From: Sphingomonas sp. KR3-1
GTDB taxonomy: Bacteria > Pseudomonadota > Alphaproteobacteria > Sphingomonadales > Sphingomonadaceae
DNA length: 64,000 nt
Assembly (NCBI RefSeq): GCF_040049295.1
Contig: NZ_JBDZDQ010000002.1
Coordinates: 248,001-312,000, forward strand
Direction: 5' to 3'
Shown here: positions 19,821-28,539 of the stretch, piece by piece
Numbering within the stretch: the stretch's first letter is position 1
Layout: every line of letters starts with the position of its first letter
The notes under the pieces: generated by a model
Database searches by the model: none
What the model was told of the DNA's origin: nothing
The model's input: only the letters and a program-made list of their open reading frames with translations
Program-made: the position numbers and the translations under genes

Positions 19821-20393
19821 TTATCGCGCCGTCATGCTCCGGAACGTCACCGACCAGCGCGGCGCATCCATCGGCGCGATGCTGTGTTCCCAGGCGTGCC
19901 GCGCCTCGCCGGAGAGATGATAGGCGCCGCGCGGCTCGAGCGGCAGCTCGGCGCGCTCGAACTTGCCGTCCGCGCGCCGCTTGCGCAGCCGCAGCACCGC
20001 GGGAGTGCCCAGCGAGATGCCGACGACATGCTCGAACACCGGGCGGTCGCGATGCCAGCCGATGCCGGCGCCCGGATCGTAGCGAATCACCAGCGCCTGG
20101 ACGAGCGCCTCGGCCGCCAGCCCGGCGAAGATCGCCGCGCGTGCTCGCAGCGGCAGCAGCCAGTCGGGGATCGGCTCGGCCTCGGCAAAGCTCGAATCGG
20201 TGAAGTCGTAGCGCCAGCCAAAGCTGCGCGTCAGCCGCTTGCCGAGCCATTGCTGAAATCGGAACGGCTCGATGTCCGCCCTATTGATCGCTTCGATCAG
20301 CGCGGCTTCTTCGTCGGGCGAGACGATATTCTTGGCCTGTTCGATCCCGGCGGGCATGGGGCGGTCGAAAAGCGAAGGAAACAACGTTGTCAC
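19821..20393 (-). CDS. AlkB-family alpha-ketoglutarate-dependent dioxygenase
   Basis: A 190-residue Fe(II)/2-oxoglutarate oxygenase. It has HxD in IGWHRDRPVF, the distal histidine in AWEHSI and the AlkB signature RxxxxxR as RWSVTFR near the C-terminus. The usual role is oxidative demethylation of alkylated DNA or RNA bases; length and motifs fit the short bacterial group close to human ALKBH2/3-like proteins. It is a single gene, convergent with threonine synthase; only 29 bp with a small CTCCCC hairpin separate them. Confidence 0.85.
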   Translation of the reverse strand: MTTLFPSLFDRPMPAGIEQAKNIVSPDEEAALIEAINRADIEPFRFQQWLGKRLTRSFGWRYDFTDSSFAEAEPIPDWLLPLRARAAIFAGLAAEALVQALVIRYDPGAGIGWHRDRPVFEHVVGISLGTPAVLRLRKRRADGKFERAELPLEPRGAYHLSGEARHAWEHSIAPMDAPRWSVTFRSMTAR

Positions 20394-20437
20394 GGCGGCG
20401 ATATGGGAAGCCGCATAATTTTATACCAGAAGCGAAT

Positions 20438-20453
20438 ATCTGAACTTTCGGAT
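20438..20453. promoter_or_regulatory. Imperfect palindrome, candidate operator of the ArsR-family gene
   Basis: ATCTGAA-CT-TTCGGAT is an inverted repeat with one mismatch per arm, in an AT-rich patch between alkB and the divergent ArsR-family gene. ArsR proteins bind such sites and usually repress themselves. Assignment is by position and symmetry only. Confidence 0.4.
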
Positions 20454-20533
20454 TAAATTCCGTCGCGTTTCCCGCGAGATAGCGGTTGCAACCAGCGGTC
20501 CCGCACCCTAGCTGTCCCCCCGTGAAAAACGAA

Positions 20534-20842
20534 ATGATTGCCGTAGTTGATCGCGCCTCTGCGTTTCTGAAGGCGCTGTCGGGTCGAAGCCGTTTTCTGC
20601 TGTTGTGCCACCTTCTCGATGGCGAGAAGTCGGTGGGTGAGCTCGCGCGTCTCACCGGCGCGCGCGATACCGCCGTGTCGCAGCAGCTTGCCCTGCTCCG
20701 CCGCGAAGGGATGGTCGCCGCGCGCCGCGACGGCCAGATGATCTTCTATTCGCTGGCGAGCGACGAGGCACGGGCGATGCTCGTCGCCATGCATGGCCTG
20801 TTCTGCCGCCAGGACGCCGATCAGGAAGCCGTCGCGGCGTAA
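20534..20842 (+). CDS. ArsR-family regulator resembling BigR/SqrR/YgaV persulfide sensors
   Basis: A 102-residue winged-helix regulator (from ATG 20534). GTG 20522 or TTG 20486 are possible longer starts, and none has a good ribosome site. The helix-turn-helix is KSVGELARLTGARDTAVSQQLALLRREG, with the wing in AARRDGQMIFYSL. There are cysteines at residues 25 (LLLCHLLDGE) and 91 (HGLFCR), 66 residues apart. That equals the spacing of the redox pair known in BigR and SqrR, which sense sulfane sulfur. The metal-binding CVC box of classical ArsR is absent. Its 3' end overlaps the convergent pfkB gene by 22 bp. Target genes are not obvious nearby. Confidence 0.78.
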   Translation: MIAVVDRASAFLKALSGRSRFLLLCHLLDGEKSVGELARLTGARDTAVSQQLALLRREGMVAARRDGQMIFYSLASDEARAMLVAMHGLFCRQDADQEAVAA

Positions 20843-21744
20843 AGCCGCTCGACATCCTCCTTGCGGGCCAGTTCGGTCGCCGGCGTCATCAGCGTCGCCG
20901 CGCCCGCGGCAATGCCATAGCGCAGCGCATCCTCGATCCCCTTGCCCTCCGCCGAGGCGAGGGTGATCGCCGCGACCATCGAATCGCCGGCACCCACCGT
21001 GCCCTTGGCCTCGACCGGGATCGCGGGCACGCGCAGCTCCTTGCCCGCGCCGACGAGCAGCGCGCCGCGCTCGGCGAGCGAGATAACCACCAGCTCGGCA
21101 AAGCCGCGCGCCTGCAGCGTCCGGGCCGCCGCCATCTCGTCGTCCTCGCTGGCGATGTCGCGCCCGACCAAGTCGGCGACTTCGCGCAGGCTCGGCTTGA
21201 TCAGCCAGGCACCCGCGCCCTCGCAGGCGGCGAGGGCCGGGCCCGACGTGTCGATCACCAGCTTCACCCCGGCCTCGCGACAGCGCGCGCCGATCCGCTT
21301 GAGGATCGCCGGATCGCAGCCGGGCGGCAGGCTGCCGCTGACCACGATGTGCGATACATCGGCCAGTCCGAACAGCGCATCGAGCAGCGCCGCCTGCTCG
21401 TCCTCCCGCAGCTCGGGCCCGGGGAGTACGAAGCGATACTGGTCGCCGGGCCGGCCCTCATCGACGGTGAAGCTCTCGCGGGTGGTTCCGGCGATCGGCA
21501 CCGCCAGGATCGGCACCTTCTCGTCTTCGAGCAGCTTGACGATCACGGCGCCCACCGGCCCGCCGCTCGGGAACACCGCGGTCGCCTTGCCGCCCAGATG
21601 CGTGATCACGCGCGCGACGTTGATCCCGCCGCCGCCCGGATCGAAGCGCGGGGCGGTGCAGCGAAGCTTGTGCTGGGGCCGCACCTTTTCGGTGCAGGTG
21701 GTCACGTCGAGCGCCGGATTGAGCGTCAGCGTCGCGATCGCCAT
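20821..21744 (-). CDS. pfkB: 6-phosphofructokinase II (PfkB family)
   Basis: A 307-residue ribokinase-fold kinase. The N-terminus LTLNPALD, KLRCTAPRFDPGGGGINVAR and QYRFVLPGPEL match E. coli PfkB closely in position and wording, and the catalytic GTVGAGDSMVA motif is intact. The expected reaction is ATP-dependent phosphorylation of fructose 6-phosphate; tagatose 6-phosphate is an alternative for relatives. Its start shares one base with the stop of the upstream P-loop gene (TGATG), so the two are translationally coupled. It is not next to the sugar genes of the xylan island and has no LacI box. Confidence 0.85.
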   Translation of the reverse strand: MAIATLTLNPALDVTTCTEKVRPQHKLRCTAPRFDPGGGGINVARVITHLGGKATAVFPSGGPVGAVIVKLLEDEKVPILAVPIAGTTRESFTVDEGRPGDQYRFVLPGPELREDEQAALLDALFGLADVSHIVVSGSLPPGCDPAILKRIGARCREAGVKLVIDTSGPALAACEGAGAWLIKPSLREVADLVGRDIASEDDEMAAARTLQARGFAELVVISLAERGALLVGAGKELRVPAIPVEAKGTVGAGDSMVAAITLASAEGKGIEDALRYGIAAGAATLMTPATELARKEDVERLYAATAS

Positions 21745-22739
21745 CAGCGCGTCCGGTCGAGCGCGGCGCGGGCGGCGGCGACGATCAGTTCCTGCGGGCG
21801 GTTGGCGCGGATGCGGTGCCAGTGGATTTCGCCCACCGGCCGCTTCGATTGCTCGCGCACCACCTTCTCGGTCGCGTCCGAGGCGTCGTTCTCGCGCGCA
21901 TTCACCCGCGCGATCCGGTCACGCTCGGGGGCTTCCAGCCAGATTCCGGTAAAGGCCGCGCGGTAGCGATCGGCCAGCGCCTCCACCACGTCGCGCTCGC
22001 TGCGCGCCATGAACACCGCGTCGAGGATCACGCTGTTGCCGCAAGCCAGGTGATCGTCGGCGGATTCGAACAGCGCTTCATAGGTCTCGTCGTCATTGCG
22101 ACGGGTATAATGCCTGGGTGGCAGCCGGGTTTCCGGGCTCACCCCGGCCAGCCGCTTGCGGAACACGTCGGAGCGCAGCACGCGCGCGCCGGGCAGTCGC
22201 CCGATCCGCCCGCCGAGCAGTCGCGCCAGCGTCGACTTGCCGGTGCCGGAAAGTCCGCCGATCACCACCAGCCGCGGCCGGGCAGGGGCGAGCAGGCTGT
22301 CGGCCAGCTCGGCTTCGCCATCTGCGCGCAGCGAGAGGTAGAGCGGTAGCAGCGCCCAGCCGGTCGCGCCCTGCGGGGCGATGTCGAGATAGCGGTTGGC
22401 GAGCGTGTTCGCCTCGCCCGCCATGCCTGCGCGCATCACCTCCAGCACAGGCCGGGCGAGATCGTAGAGCACGTCCATCGGCTCGCCCGCCACCGCGCGG
22501 ATGCGCCCGGCGGCGATGCGGCGGGCGATCGAGTCCTGGTGCCTGGCAAGCTCCTCGCGCTGCGCCTCGGTGGTGGCCGCGAGCGTGAGCGACTTGCGAA
22601 AGACCGCGCCGTCGCCCTTGGGCGCGGCGGCGTGGAGCGCGGCGATATGGTCGGCAAGCGCATGCAGCTGGACCCTATCGAGATCGCCGGTCAGCAGCGC
22701 CTCGAAGCTCGGTTCCTGGCTTGCGGCCACCGCCGCCAT
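21744..22739 (-). CDS. P-loop ATPase fused to a truncated aminoglycoside-phosphotransferase-like domain
   Basis: A 331-residue protein. Residues about 155-331 are an AAA_33/zeta-toxin-like P-loop domain with Walker A GGLSGTGKST (161-170). Residues 1-150 match the family of roughly 500-residue bifunctional aminoglycoside-phosphotransferase/ATP-binding proteins only in part: HIAALHAAAPKGD and PMDVLYDLARPVLEV...NRYLD are recognisable. The N-lobe and the catalytic HGDxHxxN segment normally between them are missing (joined near residues 82-88). So the first domain should be catalytically dead, while the P-loop domain looks intact. It is coupled to pfkB. Function unknown; phosphotransfer by the P-loop domain is possible. 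Confidence 0.7.
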   Translation of the reverse strand: MAAVAASQEPSFEALLTGDLDRVQLHALADHIAALHAAAPKGDGAVFRKSLTLAATTEAQREELARHQDSIARRIAAGRIRAVAGEPMDVLYDLARPVLEVMRAGMAGEANTLANRYLDIAPQGATGWALLPLYLSLRADGEAELADSLLAPARPRLVVIGGLSGTGKSTLARLLGGRIGRLPGARVLRSDVFRKRLAGVSPETRLPPRHYTRRNDDETYEALFESADDHLACGNSVILDAVFMARSERDVVEALADRYRAAFTGIWLEAPERDRIARVNARENDASDATEKVVREQSKRPVGEIHWHRIRANRPQELIVAAARAALDRTR

Positions 22740-22794
22740 CGTTCCACTCCCGTTACAGGTCCGTCGAATCAGCCCCTAGCACGAGTTTTCTGAA

Positions 22795-22812
22795 CGATCT
22801 TGGACAAGATCG
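22795..22812. other. Short perfect palindrome just after the xylanase gene
   Basis: CGATCTTG-GA-CAAGATCG begins 2 bp beyond the xylanase stop on the minus strand. It could end the xylanase-manD transcript, but no T tract follows, so intrinsic termination is uncertain. Confidence 0.4.
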
Positions 22813-22814
22813 AC

Positions 22815-23951
22815 CTATCGCGCCGGAGCACCCGCAAAGGCATCATGGATCACTCCATAGAGTGCCTTGGGCTGGTATTCGTCATTATAGGGCGTGGCGC
22901 GCTGGTGGGTCTTGTCCTTGCGCGGCTTGTAGCCGTTGAGCCAGGTGAAGCGGTCGCTCATGCCCCAGGCGAGCACGTCCCGAAGCTGGGGATAGGAGAA
23001 CATGATCTCCAGATAGGCTGCGGCATAATTGGCGACGATCCCGTCGCGGACCTTCGTGTCGGTCGGCAGCAGATGGTCGTCGACGTCGAATTCGGTGACC
23101 GCGAGCTTATAGCCCATCGCCACTGCGCTATCGAGGAAGCTGCGCCAGGGCTTTTCCTGCTTGTTCACCAGCGCGCCCACCGTGCCGCCATCGGTCAGCC
23201 CGATATGCGATTGCACGCCCAGCGTGTCGCACGGCGTGCCGCGCTTGCGGAAGCCCTCGAGCAGCTTGAGCACGCCCGTGCGGTGGCCGTCATTGCCCGG
23301 CTCCCAGCTCATATAGTCATTGTACGTCAGCTCCACGCCCGGGGCATGCTCGCGCGCGGTATGATAGGCGAAGTCGAGCATCGCCTCGGTGCCGCCGAAC
23401 GCCTTCGAGAGCGACGAAGTGCGTAACGCGCCGCTGCCTTCCTCCACCGTCTCGTTGACCACATCGAAGCTGGTGATCCGGCTCGCGTAGAGCTTGCAGA
23501 GCGTGCGGATGTGGGTGCCGAGGATGCGCTCGGCTTCCTTGGCCGGGCTGGCGCCAAAGTCATAGTCGTTCAGCCATTTCGGGAAATATTGCGTCTTGTG
23601 CCACAGCAGGGTGTGGCCGCGCATCGCCATGCCGTTCGCTTCGGCAAAATCGAGCATGTCGGAGAAATGGTCGAGGTTGAAGGTCTTGGCGTCGGGCCGG
23701 ATCGCCTGCCACTTGAACTCGTTCTCGGGTACCAGGATGCCGCAGTCGCGCTTGAGCAGTTCGGCGTATTTTGGGTTGGCGAACGAGCCCCGGTCGGCGC
23801 CCGGCGGTCCCCAGGAAAAGCACGAGCCGAAGCGCATGCCCTTCGTCTTGGCGACCGCGTTAAGGCCCTCGGCGGCCTGGGCGATTGCGGGGAAGGGCAG
23901 GGCCAGCGCGGCACCTGCGCCCAGCAGCCCCCGGCGTGTCAGTTCGATCAT
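22815..23951 (-). CDS. Endo-1,4-beta-xylanase, GH10, Tat-type signal
   Basis: A 378-residue GH10 xylanase that cuts the beta-1,4-xylan backbone. The N-terminus MIELTRRGLLGAGAALALPFPAIAQA has a twin-arginine-like RRGLLG motif, so export folded to the periplasm (or beyond) is likely. The acid/base glutamate is E167 in DVVNET and the nucleophile E287 in AVTEFDV; WHKTQYFPKW and CGILVPENEFKW are also family marks. The frame is open upstream, but ATG 23951 in front of the Tat signal is the natural start. It follows manD by 16 bp and should be co-transcribed with it from the operator-controlled promoter near 25270. Confidence 0.92.
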   Translation of the reverse strand: MIELTRRGLLGAGAALALPFPAIAQAAEGLNAVAKTKGMRFGSCFSWGPPGADRGSFANPKYAELLKRDCGILVPENEFKWQAIRPDAKTFNLDHFSDMLDFAEANGMAMRGHTLLWHKTQYFPKWLNDYDFGASPAKEAERILGTHIRTLCKLYASRITSFDVVNETVEEGSGALRTSSLSKAFGGTEAMLDFAYHTAREHAPGVELTYNDYMSWEPGNDGHRTGVLKLLEGFRKRGTPCDTLGVQSHIGLTDGGTVGALVNKQEKPWRSFLDSAVAMGYKLAVTEFDVDDHLLPTDTKVRDGIVANYAAAYLEIMFSYPQLRDVLAWGMSDRFTWLNGYKPRKDKTHQRATPYNDEYQPKALYGVIHDAFAGAPAR

Positions 23952-23967
23952 CGCAAGCCTCTCCCGC

Positions 23968-25179
23968 TCACCAGTTGAACAGCGTTCCATCCTCGAGCCG
24001 CGCGACGGGAAGATAGGCCCGCTTATATTCATATTGCGCGGCCAGTTCCTCGTCGATCTCCACGCCCAGTCCTGGCTTGTCGCCCGGATGCATCATGCCG
24101 TCCTTGTAGGTATAGGCATGCGGGAAGACCGCGTCGGTCTTGGCAGTGTGCGGCATCAGCTCCTGGATGCCGAAATTGGGCACCGACAGGCCGAAGTGCA
24201 GCGCCGCGGCCATGCACACCGGCGACAGGTCGGTCGCGCCGTGGCAGCCGGTGCGCACCTGATAGAGGTCCGCGAACGCCGCGATCCGGCGCATATGCGT
24301 GATGCCGCCGGCATGGACGATCGTCGCGCGGATATAGTCGATCAGCTGCTCCTCGATCAGCTGCTTGGCATCCCAGATCGAATTGAAGATCTCGCCCACC
24401 GCGATCGGCGTCGTCGTCTTCTCGCGAATCTGCCGGAAGCCGGCCTGGTTCTCGGCCGGGGTCGGGTCTTCCATCCAGAACAGCCGATAGGGCTCCAGCT
24501 CCTTGCCCAGCCGCGCCGCCTCGATCGGAGTCAGCCGGTGGTGGACGTCGTGGAGCAGGTGCACGTCCCAGCCGAGCACTTCGCGCGCCTTCTCGAACAG
24601 CGGCGCCACCGAGCGCAGATATTTTTCGGTCGACCACAGGCTCTCGGTCGGCAGCTTGCCGTCGGCCGGCTCGTAGCGCTGGCCCGGCTTGGCGACGCCG
24701 TAGGTGGATTTCAGCCCCGGCACGCCCGCCTGCAGCCGCACCGCCTTGTAGCCCTGCTCGACATGGCGCACGGCCTCCGCGATCGTCTCCTCGATCGTCG
24801 CGCCGTTCGCGTGGCCATAGACCATGCAGCCGTCGCGGCTCGCGCCGCCGAGCAGCTGGTAGAGCGGCAGCCCCGCCACCTTCGCCTTGATGTCCCACAG
24901 CGCCATGTCGACCGCGGCGATCGCGCACATCGTCACCGGGCCGCGCCGCCAATAGGCGCCCTTGTAGAGATACTGCCAGATGTCCTCGATCCGGTGCGCG
25001 TCGCGGCCGATCAGGCAGGGAATGACGTGGTCCTGGAGATAGCTCGCCACCGCCAGCTCGCGCCCGTTGAGCGTCGCGTCGCCGATGCCGGTCACGCCGT
25101 CCGACGTCTCGATCTTGAGCGTGACGAAGTTGCGGTCGGGGCAGGTGACGATCACGCGCGCGGAAACGATCTCGGCCAT
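23968..25179 (-). CDS. manD: D-mannonate dehydratase (ManD, enolase superfamily)
   Basis: A 403-residue enolase-superfamily enzyme that dehydrates D-mannonate to 2-keto-3-deoxy-D-gluconate, the step after glucuronate isomerisation and reduction. It matches remembered Novosphingobium ManD nearly motif for motif: [15 protein letters not shown] (here VTCPDRNFV), [50 protein letters not shown] and the C-terminal [11 protein letters not shown]. The catalytic loop reads LLHDVHHR; the metal aspartate and histidine are kept but a glycine between them is replaced by valine. It would handle glucuronate freed by the neighbouring alpha-glucuronidase. uxaC and uxuB equivalents are not in the window. Confidence 0.93.
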   Translation of the reverse strand: MAEIVSARVIVTCPDRNFVTLKIETSDGVTGIGDATLNGRELAVASYLQDHVIPCLIGRDAHRIEDIWQYLYKGAYWRRGPVTMCAIAAVDMALWDIKAKVAGLPLYQLLGGASRDGCMVYGHANGATIEETIAEAVRHVEQGYKAVRLQAGVPGLKSTYGVAKPGQRYEPADGKLPTESLWSTEKYLRSVAPLFEKAREVLGWDVHLLHDVHHRLTPIEAARLGKELEPYRLFWMEDPTPAENQAGFRQIREKTTTPIAVGEIFNSIWDAKQLIEEQLIDYIRATIVHAGGITHMRRIAAFADLYQVRTGCHGATDLSPVCMAAALHFGLSVPNFGIQELMPHTAKTDAVFPHAYTYKDGMMHPGDKPGLGVEIDEELAAQYEYKRAYLPVARLEDGTLFNW

Positions 25180-25235
25180 GTCGTCTGTGCTTCCCCATCC
25201 CGTTCCGGCGCATCGTCCTCGCGCGCCTATGTGCT

Positions 25236-25249
25236 TGGTAGCGCTACCA
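25236..25249. promoter_or_regulatory. LacI-family operator, manD / aguA intergenic
   Basis: TGGTAGCGCTACCA is a perfect 14-bp palindrome. On the minus strand TTGACA (25270-25275) lies exactly 20 nt upstream of it, so the box covers the -10 position of the manD-xylanase promoter. It can also control the divergent aguA gene. It is the best copy of the motif found in front of five other units of the island. Confidence 0.85.
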
Positions 25250-25310
25250 TTGTTGCGCTGCTACAAGCTTGTCAACGGCGGCGTTTGACTGCCAGGCGAC
25301 GGGAAGAGCG

Positions 25311-27455
25311 ATGCTGCGGAAATTGCTGGCAATTTTGTCTGCGTTAATGTGTTTCGGCCTTGCGAATCATGCGCTTGCCGAGGACGGCTACGACCTGTGG
25401 CTGCGCTATCAGCCGCTCGAGTCTGCCGCCCGGGCGCGTTATGCGCCGCGCATCGCCGCCCTCGTCGCGCCCGGCGAAAGCGCGACGATCCGGGCCGCCG
25501 TCGACGAGCTCGATCGCGGCTATCGGGGCATGTTCGGCCAGCCGCTCGCGCGGCGCCAGGTGGTGCAGGACGGCGCCGTGCTGGTCGCCCGCGCCGGCGC
25601 GCCGCTGCTCGCCGGCCTGGAGCTTCCGTTCGCGAAGCTCGGCAACGGAGGCTATCTGATCCGCAGCGCCACGCTGCACGGCAAGCGCGTCACGATCATT
25701 GCCGGCAACACCGATCAGGGCGCGCTCTACGGCGTGTTCCGCTTCCTCAAGCTGATCCAGACCGGCCAGCCGATCGACGCGCTCGACATCGCCGATGCGC
25801 CCAAGCTCCAGGTCCGCGTGCTCAACCATTGGGACAATCTCAACGGCCATGTCGAGCGCGGCTATGCCGGGCTGTCGATCTGGGACTGGCAGAAGCTGCC
25901 GCGCTTCAACGATCCGCGCTACACCGATTATGCCCGCGCCAACGCGGCGATCGGGATCAACGGCACGGTGCTGACCAATGTCAACGCCAATGCCGATATC
26001 CTGCGACCCGATTACTTGGAGAAGGTGAAGGCGCTGGCCGCGGTGTTCCGGCCCTATGGCATCAGGGTCTATCTCACCGCGCGCTTCTCTGCCCCGATCG
26101 AGCTGGGCGGGCTCAAGACCGCCGACCCGCTCGATCCGCAGGTCCGGGCCTGGTGGAAGTCCAAGATCGACGAGATCTACACGGTCATCCCCGATTTCGG
26201 CGGCCTGCTGGTCAAGGCCAACTCGGAGGGCCAGCCCGGCCCGGCCGACTATCACCGCACCCATGCCGAGGGCGCCAACATGCTGGCCGATGCGCTCGCG
26301 CCACATCACGGCATCGTGATGTGGCGCGCCTTCGTCTATGCCGCGGAGAATGCCGAGGACAGGCACAAGCAGGCCTATACCGAGTTCCAGCCGCTCGACG
26401 GCAAGTTCCGCGACAATGTCCTCGTCCAGGTCAAGAACGGCGCGATCGACTTCCAGCCGCGCGAGCCCTTCCATCCGCTGTTCGGCGCGATGCCGCATAC
26501 GCCGCTGATGATGGAATTCCAGATCACCAAGGAATATCTCGGCTTCGCGACGCACCTCGCCTATCTCGGCACGATGTGGGAGGAGGCGCTGTCCGCCGAT
26601 ACCCACCGCCCGGGCAGCGTCGCCAAGGTCCTCGAGACGCAGGTCGAGCCCGGCGCCGTCACCGGCATGGCCGGCGTCGCCAATATCGGCAACGACCGCA
26701 ACTGGTCGGGCTCGCAGTTCGACCAGGCGAACTGGTACGCCTTCGGCCGCTTCGCCTGGGATCCCGAGGCGAAGGCCGACGCCGTCGCGCGCGACTGGGC
26801 GCGGATGACCTGGGGCAATGATCCCGCGGTCGTCGGGCCCGTGCTCCGCATGATGATGGGCTCGCGCGAGGCGGTGGTCGATTACATGACTCCGCTCGGC
26901 CTCGGCCACCAGATGGCAACCGGGCATCATTATGGCCCCGGCCCGTGGATCGCGGACCTCAAGCGCCCCGAATGGAACCCGGTCTATTACGCCAGGGCCG
27001 CGCCCGACGGGATCGGCTTCGACCGGACCAGGACCGGCAGCGATGCGCTGTCGCAATATGCCCCCGAGGTGGCGAAGGCCTGGGGCAGCCTCGACACGGT
27101 GCCCGACAGCTTGCTGCTCTGGTTCCACCACGTGCCATGGGACTATCGCATGAAATCCGGGCGCACGCTGTGGGACGCGCTGGTGATCCACTATGATACC
27201 GGCGTCGATCACGTCCGGGCGATGCAGGCGGATTGGGCGGGGCTGCGCGGCAAGGTGGATGCGCAGCGCTGGGCCGAGGTCCGCGACTTCCTGGCAATCC
27301 AGCTCGACGAGGCGATCTGGTGGCGCGACGCCTCGATCGCCTATTTCCAGTCGATCGCGAAGCGCCCGCTGCCCGCCGGGCACAAGCCGCCCGCGCATGA
27401 CCTCGACTATTACAAGGCGATCACCACGCCCTATGCGCCGGGGCAGGCTGGGTAG
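25311..27455 (+). CDS. aguA: Alpha-glucuronidase, GH67, exported
   Basis: A 714-residue GH67 enzyme that releases (4-O-methyl-)glucuronic acid from the non-reducing end of xylo-oligosaccharides. Signal peptide MLRKLLAILSALMCFGLANHALA fixes the start at ATG 25311 after GGGAAGAG. The general acid region is KANSEGQPGP, and the two catalytic carboxylates lie in VKNGAIDFQPREPFHPLFG; WDNLNGHVERGYAG and YGVFRFLKLIQ are further GH67 marks. Together with the GH10 xylanase and ManD it defines the substrate of the island as glucuronoxylan. Divergent from manD with a shared operator. Confidence 0.93.
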   Translation: MLRKLLAILSALMCFGLANHALAEDGYDLWLRYQPLESAARARYAPRIAALVAPGESATIRAAVDELDRGYRGMFGQPLARRQVVQDGAVLVARAGAPLLAGLELPFAKLGNGGYLIRSATLHGKRVTIIAGNTDQGALYGVFRFLKLIQTGQPIDALDIADAPKLQVRVLNHWDNLNGHVERGYAGLSIWDWQKLPRFNDPRYTDYARANAAIGINGTVLTNVNANADILRPDYLEKVKALAAVFRPYGIRVYLTARFSAPIELGGLKTADPLDPQVRAWWKSKIDEIYTVIPDFGGLLVKANSEGQPGPADYHRTHAEGANMLADALAPHHGIVMWRAFVYAAENAEDRHKQAYTEFQPLDGKFRDNVLVQVKNGAIDFQPREPFHPLFGAMPHTPLMMEFQITKEYLGFATHLAYLGTMWEEALSADTHRPGSVAKVLETQVEPGAVTGMAGVANIGNDRNWSGSQFDQANWYAFGRFAWDPEAKADAVARDWARMTWGNDPAVVGPVLRMMMGSREAVVDYMTPLGLGHQMATGHHYGPGPWIADLKRPEWNPVYYARAAPDGIGFDRTRTGSDALSQYAPEVAKAWGSLDTVPDSLLLWFHHVPWDYRMKSGRTLWDALVIHYDTGVDHVRAMQADWAGLRGKVDAQRWAEVRDFLAIQLDEAIWWRDASIAYFQSIAKRPLPAGHKPPAHDLDYYKAITTPYAPGQAG

Positions 27456-27471
27456 TCGAAGGGGCCGCTCG

Positions 27472-28482
27472 TTACGGCCGCCCCAGCCCCCGCATCAGAT
27501 ACTGCTTGATATATTGCCGCAGCTGCGGCGTCGGCTCGCCCAGCACGCTGCGATGCTCGGGCGCCATGTGGCCGGCGGGGTCGCCGTGGCGCTGGAAAAC
27601 GAAGGTGTCGAAGAATGCCGCCCAGGCCTCGCGCCGTTCGGGCGGCAAATGGCTGATCGTCAGCACCGCGTGCACCAGCGCATCGAAGCGCGCATCCTGG
27701 TCGGGCGAGTCCGCCCACCAGAAATTGACCAGCACGTTGAACGGCGACAGCGCCTCTACCTGGTGCCACCACAAGGCCGGGATGAAGATCGCGTCGCCCG
27801 GCTCGAGCTCGGCGGTCAGCGACGCGTCCAGCGCTTCGGCGAAGCGGGGAAATCGGAGCGGGTCGGGCGCGGCCATGTCGACCATGCTCAGCGGCTGCCC
27901 GGCTACCGTGTGGTCGAGCGGGCCGATATAGAGATTGGGCGTCTGCGCGGGCGGGAACAGCGTGAAGCGGCGGCGCCCAGCGGCGACGCAGGCGATATTG
28001 TCCGACGCGTCGAAATGGGTGGAGATGCTGCTCGCATTGCCCACCCAGATCCTGGGTTCGGCGCCCATCCCGAACAGCGCGGGCAGCTGGTTGGCGCCGG
28101 CAAAGCCCGGCAGTGCCTGCGCCGTCTCCACTGCGCCGGCATAGACCGCGGGCACTTCGTCCTTGCCGCGCAGCCCGAGCACATAGCGCAGCAGATCGGC
28201 GAAGCGCCCCTTGCGCCGCTCGAAGTTGAAGCCGCGCATGTCGTCCGAATAGAAGAAGCGCCCGTTGATCGCGGGCGGCCCGACAAAGGCTTCCGCGCTC
28301 GCGCCCCGGTCGAAGCCGAGCAGATAGTCGCATGCCGCCTCGTCGGACGTCGCAGCGGCCTGGGTCAGCGGCCAGTCGCGCACCAGCCCGCGCAGCACGG
28401 TCGGCGCATAGCCGCGCACCAGCTCGCGCAGCATCGCGGCATCCATCCCGCCTTCAATTTCTCGGATCGGCGCTTGCGGCAT
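27472..28482 (-). CDS. JmjC-like cupin protein, putative Fe(II)/2-oxoglutarate hydroxylase
   Basis: A 336-residue cupin-like protein of the FIH/JmjC type. The likely iron facial triad is H156 and D158 in STHFDASDN and H240 in ALWWHQVEAL, with FIPALWWHQV a typical JmjC closing strand. It has no signal peptide. In TonB-receptor loci of Xanthomonas, Caulobacter and sphingomonads such proteins are commonly found next to SapC, DUF6445 and tryptophan-halogenase genes; their substrates are not known to me. Here it is divergent, by only 57 bp, from a DUF6445 gene and ends 16 bp from the aguA stop. Hydroxylation of a protein or peptide is inferred from the fold only. Confidence 0.75.
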   Translation of the reverse strand: MPQAPIREIEGGMDAAMLRELVRGYAPTVLRGLVRDWPLTQAAATSDEAACDYLLGFDRGASAEAFVGPPAINGRFFYSDDMRGFNFERRKGRFADLLRYVLGLRGKDEVPAVYAGAVETAQALPGFAGANQLPALFGMGAEPRIWVGNASSISTHFDASDNIACVAAGRRRFTLFPPAQTPNLYIGPLDHTVAGQPLSMVDMAAPDPLRFPRFAEALDASLTAELEPGDAIFIPALWWHQVEALSPFNVLVNFWWADSPDQDARFDALVHAVLTISHLPPERREAWAAFFDTFVFQRHGDPAGHMAPEHRSVLGEPTPQLRQYIKQYLMRGLGRP

Positions 28483-28539
28483 GGTTTCTCGCTATCCCGG
28501 AAATGCTAGGGTGATATCCGGCTGGTTGGTGTCCGGGGC

